Shown here: positions 9,957 to 20,038 of the stretch, in pieces
How positions within the stretch are numbered: position 1 is the first letter of the stretch
Layout: each line of letters starts with the position of its first letter
NCBI GenBank assembly: GCA_003214525.1
Contig: QCLN01000003.1
Coordinates: 1 to 64,000 of the forward strand
Direction: 5' to 3'
Origin: Pelagibacteraceae bacterium AG-414-M23
GTDB lineage: Bacteria > Pseudomonadota > Alphaproteobacteria > Pelagibacterales > Pelagibacteraceae
DNA length: 64,000 nucleotides
The notes under the pieces: generated by a model
Databases searched by the model: none
What the model saw: only the letters and a program-made list of their open reading frames with translations
What the model was told of the DNA's origin: nothing
Made by a program: the position numbers and the translations under genes

Positions 9957-10835
9957 ATGAAAAACTTAATTGTGATTACTGGTGGGGCAGGTTTTGTTGG
10001 ATCAAGTTTAATAAGATATTTTTTAAAAAAAACAAAATACAAAATTCTTAGTATTGATAATTATTCCACTGGATCAAAACTAAATCATATTAAAAATAAA
10101 AGAATAAAATACTTAAAAGGTCATACAAAAAATATAGAAGCTTTGATCAAAAAAAATAAAAAAAATATTAATTGCATTTTTCATTTTGGAGAATTTTCTA
10201 GGATTTATCAAAGTTTTGCAAAACTTGATGAATGCATAGATTTCAATACTGTTGGCAGTAATGCAGTATTTAATTTTTGTATGAAAAATAATATTAAGTT
10301 AATTTATTCAGCAACTTCAGCAACATTAGGAAACAATGGTCTAGATAAAAATCTTTCACCCTATGCTTTTACCAAATCAAAAAATTTAGAATTGTTAGAA
10401 AATTTAAAGAAATGGTTTAATTTTAAATATGAAATAATTTATTTTTATAATGTTTACGGTAAAGGACAAATTAAAAAAGGCGATATGGCAACAGTTATTG
10501 GAATCTTTGAAGAACAATTTCGTAAAAATAAACCAATAACTATAGTTAGGCCTGGAAACCAAACAAGAAGATTTACACATATAGATGATACAATTGAAGT
10601 TTGTTATGAAGCTTGGAAAAAAAATAGATGTGCTCATTATGCAATATCCAATAAATTAAGTTACACAATTTTGGAAGTAGCCAAGATGTTTAATAGGCCA
10701 ATTAAATTTTTACCACGAAGACCTGGTGAAAGATATTCCTCGTCAATATCAATTCAAACCAAAAAAGTTTACAAAAGATACGGCAAGATCAATTTAAGAA
10801 AATATATCAAGAGTTTTATTGAGAAAAATACTTAA
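9957..10835 (+). CDS. NAD-dependent epimerase (UDP-glucose 4-epimerase-like)
   Basis: ITGGAGFVGSSL, SIDNYSTGSKLNH, YAFTK (YxxxK), FYNVYGKGQ. Confidence 0.85.
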   Translation: MKNLIVITGGAGFVGSSLIRYFLKKTKYKILSIDNYSTGSKLNHIKNKRIKYLKGHTKNIEALIKKNKKNINCIFHFGEFSRIYQSFAKLDECIDFNTVGSNAVFNFCMKNNIKLIYSATSATLGNNGLDKNLSPYAFTKSKNLELLENLKKWFNFKYEIIYFYNVYGKGQIKKGDMATVIGIFEEQFRKNKPITIVRPGNQTRRFTHIDDTIEVCYEAWKKNRCAHYAISNKLSYTILEVAKMFNRPIKFLPRRPGERYSSSISIQTKKVYKRYGKINLRKYIKSFIEKNT

Positions 10836-10888
10836 TTTCCAATTATAAAAAACGTTTACAAAAAAAAAATTTTATATATACATTTCTT

Positions 10889-11006
10889 TGCCTGGTGATT
10901 ATAGCGAAGGTGTTACACCCGATTCCATTCCGAACTCGGAAGTTAAGCCCTCCAGCGCCGATGGTACTTTGTCTTAAGACATGGAAGAGTAGGACGTTGC
11001 CAGGCT
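10889..11006 (+). rRNA. rrf: 5S ribosomal RNA
   Basis: TGCCTGGTGATTATAGCG...CACCCGATTCCATTCCGAACTCGGAAGTTAAGCCC...GCCGATGGTACT...AGAGTAGGACGTTGCCAGGC; terminal GCCTGG/CCAGGC pairing. Confidence 0.95.
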
Positions 11007-11022
11007 AAAAAAAATCAAAGTT

Positions 11023-11148
11023 ATGAAAATTGCAAGTTCATTAAAATCGTTAAAGAAGAGGGATTTAAACTCAAAACTAGTTAGAAGAAGAGGTAGAGTT
11101 TATATAATTAACAAAAAAAATCCAAAATTCAAAGCTAGACAAAAATAA
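11023..11148 (+). CDS. rpmJ: 50S ribosomal protein L36 (41 aa, omitted from ORF track)
   Basis: Translated by eye: [41 protein letters not shown], matching the Cys-lacking alphaproteobacterial L36 pattern. Confidence 0.95.
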   Translation: MKIASSLKSLKKRDLNSKLVRRRGRVYIINKKNPKFKARQK

Positions 11149-11160
11149 TTTTTTTATTTT

Positions 11161-12246
11161 ATGATAATAGGATCAATATCAGAAAATAAAGACTTAGAAA
11201 AAAGAATTTCCATAACTCCAGATATAGCGAATAAATATATTTCAAATGGATTTGAAGTATTAATTGAAAAAGGACTCGGTGAACACCTTGGAATATCTGA
11301 CGACAAATTTATACAAGAAGGTTGTAAAATTGAAAATCAAAATACAATTCTCTCTAAATCAAATATTATTTTACAACTAAATTTACCAAATGATAATAAC
11401 TTGGAAAAATTAAAAGAAAATTTAATTTTAATTGGAAATTTTAATTCAAATGAAAACCGTCAAAAGATTTTAAATATTGTTGAAAAAAAAATATCAGTAT
11501 TTTCTCTCGAACTTTTGCCAAGAATTACCAGAGCTCAGTCGATGGATATATTATCTTCACAAGCAAATCTAGCGGGTTATAAAGCTGTAATAGATTCTTT
11601 TGCTATTTTTAAAAAAGCCATACCAATGATGATGACTGCTGCCGGAACTATATCGGCCGCCAAAGTGTTAGTTGTTGGCGCAGGAGTTGCCGGACTCCAA
11701 GCTATAGCAACTGCAAAAAGAATGGGCGCAATTGTTTATGCAACGGATGTAAGACTAGCATCTAAAGAGCAGGTTGAAAGTCTTGGAGGAAAATTTTTAG
11801 TTGTTGAAGGAGCAAAAAATCTAGAAACCGAAGGAGGTTATGCTAAAGAAGCATCTGATGATTTTAAAAAGAAGCAGGAAGAATTAATTTTAGAAACTTT
11901 AAAAAAAATAGATATAGTAATTTGTACCGCTCTAATTCCAGGCAAGAAAGCTCCAAAAATAATTAATGAAAAAATGATAGAAAATATGCAATCGGGGTCA
12001 ATCATTTATGACCTAGCAGCATCACAGGGTGGGAATGCAGCTTTCACAGAAGCTGATAAAGTTGTCGAAAAAAATGGAGTAGTAATTTTAGGCGAAACAA
12101 CAATTTTAAATAAATTACCTGCCTCAGCGTCAAATTTATATGCGAAAAATTTATTTAATTTCGTAATGAATCTTTATGATAAAAAAGATAATAAAATTAA
12201 TATTAATTTAGAGGACGAAATTATAAATAAAACTCTGGTTAAATAA
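11161..12246 (+). CDS. pntA: NAD(P) transhydrogenase subunit alpha (part 1)
   Basis: KRISITPDIANKY, AGTISAAKVLVVGAGVAGLQAIATAKRMGA. Confidence 0.95.
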   Translation: MIIGSISENKDLEKRISITPDIANKYISNGFEVLIEKGLGEHLGISDDKFIQEGCKIENQNTILSKSNIILQLNLPNDNNLEKLKENLILIGNFNSNENRQKILNIVEKKISVFSLELLPRITRAQSMDILSSQANLAGYKAVIDSFAIFKKAIPMMMTAAGTISAAKVLVVGAGVAGLQAIATAKRMGAIVYATDVRLASKEQVESLGGKFLVVEGAKNLETEGGYAKEASDDFKKKQEELILETLKKIDIVICTALIPGKKAPKIINEKMIENMQSGSIIYDLAASQGGNAAFTEADKVVEKNGVVILGETTILNKLPASASNLYAKNLFNFVMNLYDKKDNKININLEDEIINKTLVK

Positions 12247-12248
12247 TT

Positions 12249-12560
12249 ATGGAAATAGACCCTTTTATATTCAGATTAAGTATATTTATATTATCTATAT
12301 TTATTGGATATTATGTTGTGTGGAGTGTAACGCCATCTCTTCATACTCCGCTAATGTCTGTAACAAATGCCATATCTTCAGTAATTATTGTTGGAGCAAT
12401 AATTGCAGCACTTGCTAACCAATCAGAAAAAATATTTGAGACAGCTAATATATTTGGCTATTTGGCCATAGTGCTGGCAGCAGTTAATATTTTTGGTGGA
12501 TTTTTGGTAACTCAAAGAATGTTAGCAATGTATAAAAAAAAAAAGAAAGATAAAAAATGA
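12249..12560 (+). CDS. pntAb: NAD(P) transhydrogenase subunit alpha part 2 (membrane)
   Basis: GYYVVWSVTPSLHTPLMSVTNAISSVIIVGA. Confidence 0.93.
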   Translation: MEIDPFIFRLSIFILSIFIGYYVVWSVTPSLHTPLMSVTNAISSVIIVGAIIAALANQSEKIFETANIFGYLAIVLAAVNIFGGFLVTQRMLAMYKKKKKDKK

Positions 12561-13957
12561 TCTCAGCAAATTTATTAGCAGTTTTTTATCTTATTTCAGG
12601 AGTACTGTTTATCCTGGCGCTTAGAGGTCTTTCATCTCCAGAAACTTCAAGACAAGGAAATTTATATGGAATAATTGGAATGGCATTAGCTATAGGTGTA
12701 ACCATCATATCTGCGGCAAATTTTTCAACTGGATTTATTTATCTAATAGTTTTTTTACTTCTCGGTGGTTCCATAGGTGCATTTATTGCTTTCAAAATAC
12801 CTATGACTGCAATGCCAGAATTAGTTGCTGGATTTCATAGTTTAGTTGGCCTAGCCGCAGTTTTCGTAGCAATATCAGCTTTTTTAAATCCTGCAGTATT
12901 TAATTTAGGTTTTCCAGGAAATATTAAAATCTCAAGTTTAATTGAAATGTCTTTAGGGGCTGCGATAGGGGCAATTACTTTTACTGGATCTATAATAGCT
13001 TTTTTAAAATTAAGAGGAATAATGTCAGGATCTCCAATTACATTTACAGGACAACATTATTTAAATTTAGCACTTGGTTTAATTCTGATTAGTTTAATAT
13101 TTTATTTGTGCAAAACTCAAGTTGACACTTGGTTTTGGTTTATCATTGCAATTTCATTTTTAGTTGGAGTACTTTTAATAATTCCTATAGGCGGCGCAGA
13201 TATGCCAGTTGTTATTTCAATGTTGAATTCTTATTCTGGATGGGCCGCAGCTGGTATTGGATTTACTTTGGAAAATACAGCGCTAATTATTACTGGTGCT
13301 TTAGTTGGTTCGTCTGGCGCTATATTATCATATATTATGTGTAAAGGAATGAATAGATCATTCTTTAATGTTATTTTAGGAGGCTGGGGCGCAACAGATC
13401 AGACTTCTTTAAATAAATCTAAAGATAATAAACCTGTAAAAAATGGTAACGCCGATGACGCAGCCTTTTTAATGAAAAATGCATCTTCAGTAATAATTGT
13501 TCCAGGCTATGGTATGGCCGTTGCACAAGCCCAACATGCATTAAGAGAGATGGTAGATGCATTAAAAAAAAATGGTGTAAAGGTTACATATGCAATACAC
13601 CCAGTAGCTGGTAGAATGCCTGGACATATGAATGTTTTGTTAGCAGAAGCAAATGTAGCTTACGATGAAGTTTTCGAATTAGAAGAAATAAATAATGACT
13701 TTGCAAACTGCGATGTTGTATATGTGATTGGGGCAAATGATGTAACTAATCCAGCCGCCAAAACAGACCCTAAAAGCCCAATTTATGGTATGCCAATATT
13801 AGATGTTGAAAAATCAAAATCAGTACTTTTTGTCAAAAGAAGCCTTTCACCAGGTTATGCCGGTATAGATAATGAGTTATTTTATAGAGATAATACACTA
13901 ATGCTTTTTGCTGATGCAAAAAAAATGACAGAAGATATATTAAAAAATCTTGATTAA
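12557..13957 (+). CDS. pntB: NAD(P) transhydrogenase subunit beta
   Basis: IPIGGADMPVVISMLNSYSGWAAAGIGF; VIIVPGYGMAVAQAQHALREM; HPVAGRMPGHMNVLLAEANV. Confidence 0.96.
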   Translation: MISANLLAVFYLISGVLFILALRGLSSPETSRQGNLYGIIGMALAIGVTIISAANFSTGFIYLIVFLLLGGSIGAFIAFKIPMTAMPELVAGFHSLVGLAAVFVAISAFLNPAVFNLGFPGNIKISSLIEMSLGAAIGAITFTGSIIAFLKLRGIMSGSPITFTGQHYLNLALGLILISLIFYLCKTQVDTWFWFIIAISFLVGVLLIIPIGGADMPVVISMLNSYSGWAAAGIGFTLENTALIITGALVGSSGAILSYIMCKGMNRSFFNVILGGWGATDQTSLNKSKDNKPVKNGNADDAAFLMKNASSVIIVPGYGMAVAQAQHALREMVDALKKNGVKVTYAIHPVAGRMPGHMNVLLAEANVAYDEVFELEEINNDFANCDVVYVIGANDVTNPAAKTDPKSPIYGMPILDVEKSKSVLFVKRSLSPGYAGIDNELFYRDNTLMLFADAKKMTEDILKNLD

Positions 13958-13975
13958 TTATATTTTATTTTACAA

Positions 13976-14674
13976 ATGAAAACTAAAATTTTTTGTGATA
14001 GCGCAGATTATAAAACTATAAAAAAATTAAATAATAATTCTTTAGTTAGTGGCTTTACAACTAATCCAAGTTTAATGAAAATATCTGGTGCAAAAAATTA
14101 TAAAAATTATTCGTTAAAATTATTAAATGTTTGTAAAAAAAAACCAATTTCATTAGAAGTTTTTGCAGATACGTTTGAACAAATGCTGTTACAAGCGAAT
14201 ACAATAAATTCCTGGGGAAAAAATATATATGTTAAAATCCCAGTGGTTAATTCAAAGGGAGTATTTTCTGGAAAAGTAATAAAATTGCTTAGCAATAAAG
14301 GTATTAAACTGAATATCACTGCTGTTTATACAGTAAATCAGGTAAAAAAAATAATTAAAAATTTAAATAAAAATTCTAAAACAATAATTTCAATTTTTTC
14401 AGGAAGAATGGCTGATGTTGGAAAAGATCCTATTCCAATTATTAAAGAAAGCGTACGTCTTACTAAAAAATTAAAAAATGTAAATATACTTTGGGCTAGC
14501 ACTAGAGAAGCTTACAATTATTTACAGGCAAAAAATTGTGGCTGTTCAATAATAACTATGCCTCCTTCCATAATATACAAAATATCAAAATTTGGAAAAA
14601 CGTATCAAGAACTAACATTAGATACGGTTAAAAAATTTTTAAAAGATAGCAAAGATTCAAATTTTAAAATTTAG
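13976..14674 (+). CDS. tal: Transaldolase / fructose-6-phosphate aldolase family
   Basis: IFCDSADYKTIKKL, SGFTTNPSLMKISG, NITAVYTVNQ. Confidence 0.85.
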   Translation: MKTKIFCDSADYKTIKKLNNNSLVSGFTTNPSLMKISGAKNYKNYSLKLLNVCKKKPISLEVFADTFEQMLLQANTINSWGKNIYVKIPVVNSKGVFSGKVIKLLSNKGIKLNITAVYTVNQVKKIIKNLNKNSKTIISIFSGRMADVGKDPIPIIKESVRLTKKLKNVNILWASTREAYNYLQAKNCGCSIITMPPSIIYKISKFGKTYQELTLDTVKKFLKDSKDSNFKI

Positions 14675-14720
14675 TATTTAATTAAAAGATATTTTTATGT
14701 TACAAGAATAAGAAATTTAA

Positions 14721-15701
14721 ATGTCAAAGATTGCTCTTATTACAGGAATAACTGGTCAAGACGGATCATATCTTGCTGAGCTATTATTAGCCAAGGGTTA
14801 TAAGGTTCATGGAATTGTTAGAAGAGTAGCTTTAGAAGATGAGACACATAGACTTTGGAGAATTAAAAAAATTTTAAGTGAAATATCTCTACATGCTGGA
14901 TCACTAGAGAGTTATGCAGCACTGTTTAATGTCATTCGAAAAATAAAACCTGATGAAATATATCACTTGGGAGCGCAAAGCTATGTTGGCCATTCTTTTG
15001 AGGATGAATTTTCAACTTTTAATATGAATATTAATGGAACACATTATATTTTATCCGCATATAAAGAATTTGCAGAAAAAAAAACAAAATTTTATTTTGC
15101 AGCTTCTTCAGAAATGTTTGGGAAAGTAAAAGAAACACCTCAAAAAGAAACCACTCCTTTTCATCCCAGATCAGTATATGGAATATCAAAGGTAACTGGT
15201 TATCACTTAGTCAAAAATTATAGAGAAGCTTATAATTTGCATGCATGTAATGGAATTTTATTTAATCACGAGTCGCCTCGAAGAGGTTATGAGTTTGTAA
15301 CAAGAAAAATTTCTAGTGGAGTGGCGAGAATAAAAAAAGGTTTTCAAAAAAAAATAAAACTAGGAAATATTAAATCCAAAAGGGACTGGGGCCATGCCAA
15401 AGATTATGTAAATGCTATGTGGTTAATACTTCAACAGGACAAAGCAGAGGATTATGTGATTGGCACAGGTAAACAACATTCAGTTGAAGACTTTGCCCAG
15501 AAAGCTTTTGCCCATGTAGGTTTGAATTATAAAGATCATATAGATATAGATGAAAATTTAATAAGACCTTCCGAAGTCAACACTCTTTTGGCAGATTATA
15601 GCAAGGCGAAAAAAAATTTAAAATGGGAACCAAAAATTTCATTCGATGAATTAGTAGTCAATATGGTTGAAAACGATTTAAAAAATATTAAAGAATATTA
15701 A
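14721..15701 (+). CDS. gmd: GDP-mannose 4,6-dehydratase
   Basis: ALITGITGQDGSYLAELLLAKGYKVHGIVRR; AASSEMFGKVKETPQ; DWGHAKDYVNAMW. Confidence 0.93.
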   Translation: MSKIALITGITGQDGSYLAELLLAKGYKVHGIVRRVALEDETHRLWRIKKILSEISLHAGSLESYAALFNVIRKIKPDEIYHLGAQSYVGHSFEDEFSTFNMNINGTHYILSAYKEFAEKKTKFYFAASSEMFGKVKETPQKETTPFHPRSVYGISKVTGYHLVKNYREAYNLHACNGILFNHESPRRGYEFVTRKISSGVARIKKGFQKKIKLGNIKSKRDWGHAKDYVNAMWLILQQDKAEDYVIGTGKQHSVEDFAQKAFAHVGLNYKDHIDIDENLIRPSEVNTLLADYSKAKKNLKWEPKISFDELVVNMVENDLKNIKEY

Positions 15702-15714
15702 TTTTTTAATTTAA

Positions 15715-16821
15715 TTATTTTAATTTACTATAAAAATTCTTATATTTAATTTTGTTTAATTTAAGATGATTATGTAAAATTTTATTATTAAATTTACTAT
15801 TAAGATAGATTTTATTATTAGTTATTTTGATTATCTCTTTCGCAATAAGAGTATAGTTTTCTGGCTGGATTACTTTTATTTTTTTACTTATTTTAAGCAA
15901 ATCTTTTGCGCCACTTTCCTTAGAAACGATTATTGGCAATCCATAGTAAAGAGCTTCTAAATAAACAATTCCAAATCCTTCAAAATGATTTCCTAATTTT
16001 TTTGACAACAACACAAAAACATTTGATTTTTTATAGTATTCCTGAATTTTTTTTTCACTTACATTATTTTTAAATTTAACATTTTTTTGTAAATTATATT
16101 TTTTAGCAATATTTTTTAAATCATTTTTATAATTTTCATTATCTGATTTTCCAATAATAATTAAATCATAATTTTTTTTAAATTTATTGTTTATTTTCTC
16201 TAGTACTTTAATTAAAAAATGATAACCCTTCCTTGGCTTAATTTCACCAACACTAAGTATAGTTTTATTCTTAAACTTTTTATTTGTAAAATTATTTTTG
16301 TTTTTTAAGTAGATTATTGGATTAATAATTTTTTTTGTTTTAGTAAAACTAAAATCTACATTTTTTTCTATATTTGATTTTGAATAAGAACTTAAAAAAA
16401 TTATCTTATTGAAATTTTTTTTTGCAAAGTAAAATATTAATCTTGTTTTGATATTTTTTTGAAGTTCTAAAGAATAAGTCCCAATTGCATAATAAATATT
16501 TGAAATAAAAAACTTTTTAATTAATGGCAAGATTAATGAATATGGTTCAACGGGAAAATGTGAACAAATTTTATGATCTTTAAATTTTTTTATTATTTTA
16601 ATAAATTTAAAATAATCGATTAAAATTAAAAATGGATTTTTAAAATATTCAAGGGGTTTATGAAGAATATTATATTGTTTGTAATTGTGATTAGAATTTT
16701 TTTCGTTACATATTACAACAATATTATTTTTATCAAATTCTTTAAGATAGTTAACTGTAGCCGTACCCCAGCCAGATTTATAATCTAGTCTTGATGTAAA
16801 AAAAAAATGTTTAATCATCAT
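15715..16821 (-). CDS. Glycosyltransferase (GT4-like)
   Basis: ILSVGEIKPRKGYHFLIKVLEKI...NHFEGFGIVYLEALYYGLPIIVSKESGAKDLL. Confidence 0.88.
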   Translation of the reverse strand: MMIKHFFFTSRLDYKSGWGTATVNYLKEFDKNNIVVICNEKNSNHNYKQYNILHKPLEYFKNPFLILIDYFKFIKIIKKFKDHKICSHFPVEPYSLILPLIKKFFISNIYYAIGTYSLELQKNIKTRLIFYFAKKNFNKIIFLSSYSKSNIEKNVDFSFTKTKKIINPIIYLKNKNNFTNKKFKNKTILSVGEIKPRKGYHFLIKVLEKINNKFKKNYDLIIIGKSDNENYKNDLKNIAKKYNLQKNVKFKNNVSEKKIQEYYKKSNVFVLLSKKLGNHFEGFGIVYLEALYYGLPIIVSKESGAKDLLKISKKIKVIQPENYTLIAKEIIKITNNKIYLNSKFNNKILHNHLKLNKIKYKNFYSKLK

Positions 16822-17471
16822 TTTATTTTTTTTAAATAAAACATTTTAATTCTTAGTTTTTCACCATTATTAATAAAATTGTCGGTAAATTTACAAAATT
16901 TTTTTTCAAACTCCTTTTTAGAGATTGAATTAATTATTTTATTACATCCAAATTTTTTTATTATTTTTTTATTATTTAAATAGTAATCATCAAAAACTAT
17001 TATACTGTTTTTTTTAATTATATATTTACAGTTTTTCCAGTCATTTTTAATCGTATTCAATGAATGGCCTCCATCAATAAATATGAAGTCAATTTTTTTA
17101 TTTTTTATTTTGGGTATAGTTTTACTTGTATAGCCTTTAAATAATTTAACTTTAGAAATTTTAGATAAATTTTTTTCAATGCTTTCTTTTGAATTTGGCA
17201 TTTTGCTTAGTTCTTTTTTTAGAATTTTTTTATTTATCATTTCAAAAAGATCAAACCCAAAAAATTGCACATCACTATTAAATATTTTTGCTGCCTGTAT
17301 CATTTCTTTTGATCTAAAGCCTTTGTAAATTCCTATTTCAACAATAGATTTAGGTTTGTGAATTAATATTAAAAAAAGTAAATTAGAATATCTTTTTGTA
17401 TTAGATAGTAAATATTTAAAAATTCTAAAAAGTGTTAAAATTAAATAATATATTTTCAAGTAAAACATCAA
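16818..17471 (-). CDS. Class I SAM-dependent methyltransferase
   Basis: SIVEIGIYKGFRSKEMIQAAK...FFGFDLFE...KIDFIFIDGGHSLNTIKNDW. Confidence 0.8.
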   Translation of the reverse strand: MMFYLKIYYLILTLFRIFKYLLSNTKRYSNLLFLILIHKPKSIVEIGIYKGFRSKEMIQAAKIFNSDVQFFGFDLFEMINKKILKKELSKMPNSKESIEKNLSKISKVKLFKGYTSKTIPKIKNKKIDFIFIDGGHSLNTIKNDWKNCKYIIKKNSIIVFDDYYLNNKKIIKKFGCNKIINSISKKEFEKKFCKFTDNFINNGEKLRIKMFYLKKIK

Positions 17472-17575
17472 AGTTGATTTTGTAAAACTTTTTGGAAATT
17501 ATTTATATATTTTTTTGGAAATATTATTTTTAACTCCATAACAATTCTTAAATATATTACATTATTTAGAAAAAT

Positions 17576-17652
17576 TGGTTGCGGGGGACGGATTTGAACC
17601 GCCGACCTCAAGGTTATGAGCCTTGCGAGCTACCAGGCTGCTCCACCCCGCG
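17576..17652 (-). tRNA. Initiator tRNA-fMet (CAT), CCA encoded
   Basis: Reverse complement CGCGGGGTGGAGCAGCCTGGTAGCTCGCAAGGCTCATAACCTTGAGGTCGGCGGTTCAAATCCGTCCCCCGCAACCA; unpaired first acceptor position typical of initiator. Confidence 0.95.
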
Positions 17653-17656
17653 ATAA

Positions 17657-17863
17657 TTAAATCCTATTTCTAAGTTTATTTAGCTTTTTAACTCTTTTTA
17701 TATTTTCTTGTAAAATTCTTTTTTTCTTTTCCGAAGGTTTTTCGTAGTTATTTTTTAATTTAATAATTTTATAAAAACCATCTTTTTGAAGTTTCCTTTT
17801 AAGAACTCTCAACGCTTGTTCAACATTATTATCTTTAACTTCTATTTTAATAACTACCTCCAA
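17657..17863 (-). CDS. rpsU: 30S ribosomal protein S21
   Basis: EVKDNNVEQALRVLKRKLQKDGFYKIIKLKNNYEKPSEKKKR. Confidence 0.93.
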   Translation of the reverse strand: MEVVIKIEVKDNNVEQALRVLKRKLQKDGFYKIIKLKNNYEKPSEKKKRILQENIKRVKKLNKLRNRI

Positions 17864-17918
17864 AAAAACGATTAACTAACACCATATAATTATTTTGTCT
17901 ATTACTTCTTTAAAAATT

Positions 17919-18476
17919 TTAATTATTTTTTAATTTTTGTTCTCTTTTTATCCTTCTATCTGCTTTTTCTAAAGATTCTAATAAATCTCTTTGTGAGAAT
18001 AATCCCATAGCAACAGGATCCTTTGGATTTAAATTGTTATAGTTCCAATAACTTTTATTTCTTATAGTTTTTACAGACGCGCTTGTAATTCCTACCAGTT
18101 TAGCAATTTGTGAATCTTTTAATTTTGAATGATTTTTAATTAACCACAAAGCAGAATCAGGTTTATCTTGTCTTTTTGATAAAGGCACATACTTCTTATT
18201 ATCTTTTTTATTTTGTGCATTTATTTGCACTTCATTTTCAGAAATTATTAATGGTCTATTTTCATCTTTACTTGAAAGATCAATTTCTTCTCTAGTTAGT
18301 TGGCCTGAAATAATTGGGTTGTAGCCAACGATTCCTTTTCCAACTTCTCCATCTGCTATACTTCGAATTTCTACTTCATGCATTTTACAAAAATCAGCAA
18401 TTTGCTTAAAAGTTAAAGATGTATTCTCAACCAACCAAACAGCAGTAGCAACTGGCATTAATGGTGCTTTAGACAT
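17919..18476 (-). CDS. trcR: DUF1013 / TrcR-type cell-cycle transcriptional regulator
   Basis: MSKAPLMPVATAVWLVENTSLTFKQIADFCKMHEVEIRSIADGEVGKGIVGYNPI. Confidence 0.85.
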   Translation of the reverse strand: MSKAPLMPVATAVWLVENTSLTFKQIADFCKMHEVEIRSIADGEVGKGIVGYNPIISGQLTREEIDLSSKDENRPLIISENEVQINAQNKKDNKKYVPLSKRQDKPDSALWLIKNHSKLKDSQIAKLVGITSASVKTIRNKSYWNYNNLNPKDPVAMGLFSQRDLLESLEKADRRIKREQKLKNN

Positions 18477-18480
18477 TTAC

Positions 18481-18705
18481 TTACTTAGATGACCTGAAAT
18501 TCTGAAATTTTTTATTAAATTTACTTACTCTTCCTTTATCTAGAATTTTTTGCTTACCACCTGTCCAAGCGGCATGTGACTTTGGGTCTATTTCTAACTT
18601 TAAAGTATCGCCTTCTTTTCCCCAAGTAGATCTAGTCTCAAACTGAGAACCATCAGTCATTTGAACTTTAATAAGGTGATAATTCGGATGAGTTTTTTTT
18701 TTCAT
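18481..18705 (-). CDS. rpmE: 50S ribosomal protein L31
   Basis: [48 protein letters not shown]. Confidence 0.93.
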   Translation of the reverse strand: MKKKTHPNYHLIKVQMTDGSQFETRSTWGKEGDTLKLEIDPKSHAAWTGGKQKILDKGRVSKFNKKFQNFRSSK

Positions 18706-18739
18706 AGCGGTTTTATAACAAAACTTTTCTATAAAACAA

Positions 18740-19474
18740 TTAAAAGTTTATTAGTAAATTACTTAAATCTTTATATATATTTTCTGAAGTGGCAATAATT
18801 GAGTGATTTTTAATTTTTTTTATATCTATAGGGCTTATTTTGCCGCCTGCTTCAGTAAGAATCAGAATACCCGCAGCAATATCCCATATGTTAAGTTTTC
18901 TTTGAAAGAATCCATCAAGTCTTCCAGAAGCAACATATGCCAAATCAAGTGCAGCACTACCGCTAATTCTTAAATTAATATCAATGTTTTTTACTCCTTC
19001 CAAGTTAGATGCAAACAAACAATCATCCATATTATTTTTTTTTGAAACTCTTATTCTTTGATTGTTAAAAAAGGCTCCAGAATTTTTTTCTCCATAAAAC
19101 ATTTCATTTTTTATAGGGTCAAAAATAACCCCAGAAATAATTTCATTATTACTTACAAAAGCAAGAGATATACAAAAATGTGGAATCCCATGTAAAAAAT
19201 TAGTTGTTCCATCAATCGGATCAATTATCCAAAAATTATTTTTATCTTCTTTTATTATTGAACCTGCCTCTTCACTGATTATTGAATATTTTTTCTTGGA
19301 TAACTCTTTTATTAGGGCTTGTTCCACTTTTTTATCAGCGTTAGTAACAAAATCTTTGGGCCCCTTTTTAGATACTTGAAGGTTTTCTAATTCACCAAAA
19401 TCACGAATTATTATTTTTGAAGCCTTCTCACATGCTTTAATCATAATATTTAAATTTGGAGATATTGACTTCAT
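18740..19474 (-). CDS. suhB: Inositol monophosphatase family protein
   Basis: [58 protein letters not shown]. Confidence 0.9.
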   Translation of the reverse strand: MKSISPNLNIMIKACEKASKIIIRDFGELENLQVSKKGPKDFVTNADKKVEQALIKELSKKKYSIISEEAGSIIKEDKNNFWIIDPIDGTTNFLHGIPHFCISLAFVSNNEIISGVIFDPIKNEMFYGEKNSGAFFNNQRIRVSKKNNMDDCLFASNLEGVKNIDINLRISGSAALDLAYVASGRLDGFFQRKLNIWDIAAGILILTEAGGKISPIDIKKIKNHSIIATSENIYKDLSNLLINF

Positions 19475-19477
19475 TAA

Positions 19478-20038
19478 TTAAATCTTTTTAACGTATTCTA
19501 TTGTTCTTGTATCCACAATAATAACATCTCCACTTTCAATAAATGGTGGGACCTGAACGTTAACACCGTTCTCTAATAATGCAGGTTTATAAGAAGAGGC
19601 TACAGTTTGACCTTTAATTGCTACATCAGTCGTTTCAATTTTACATTCTATTTGGTTTGGAAGATCTATTTTAATAGGAAGATCATTGTAAATTCCTATT
19701 ATAACTTCCAATCCTTCACTTAGAAATTTTGATTTTTCTCCCATTTGCTCTTTTTTTAAACTTATCTGTTCAAATGTTTTATTATTTATAAAATAATATT
19801 CTCCTTTGTCTTCATATAAAAAATTATAATCTATTTCTTCTACTATTGCTCTTTCAACGTTATCACTGGATCTAAATCTTTCGTTAAGCTTTGTTTCTTT
19901 ATTAATACTTTTCATTTCTACTTGATTAAATGCACCTCCCTTGCCGGGCTTTACATGCTGTGTTTTTAAAACTTCCCACAGATCATTATTATGTTCTATT
20001 ATCATTCCAGTTTTTATTTCATTGCCAGATATTTTCAT
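19478..20038 (-). CDS. efp: Elongation factor P
   Basis: MKISGNEIKTGMIIEHNNDLWEVLKTQHVKPGKGGAFNQVEMK. Confidence 0.96.
   Translation of the reverse strand: MKISGNEIKTGMIIEHNNDLWEVLKTQHVKPGKGGAFNQVEMKSINKETKLNERFRSSDNVERAIVEEIDYNFLYEDKGEYYFINNKTFEQISLKKEQMGEKSKFLSEGLEVIIGIYNDLPIKIDLPNQIECKIETTDVAIKGQTVASSYKPALLENGVNVQVPPFIESGDVIIVDTRTIEYVKKI

Noticed and set aside
13129-13344. 71-aa plus-strand ORF in another frame of pntB
   Set aside because: Out-of-frame ORF within conserved pntB.
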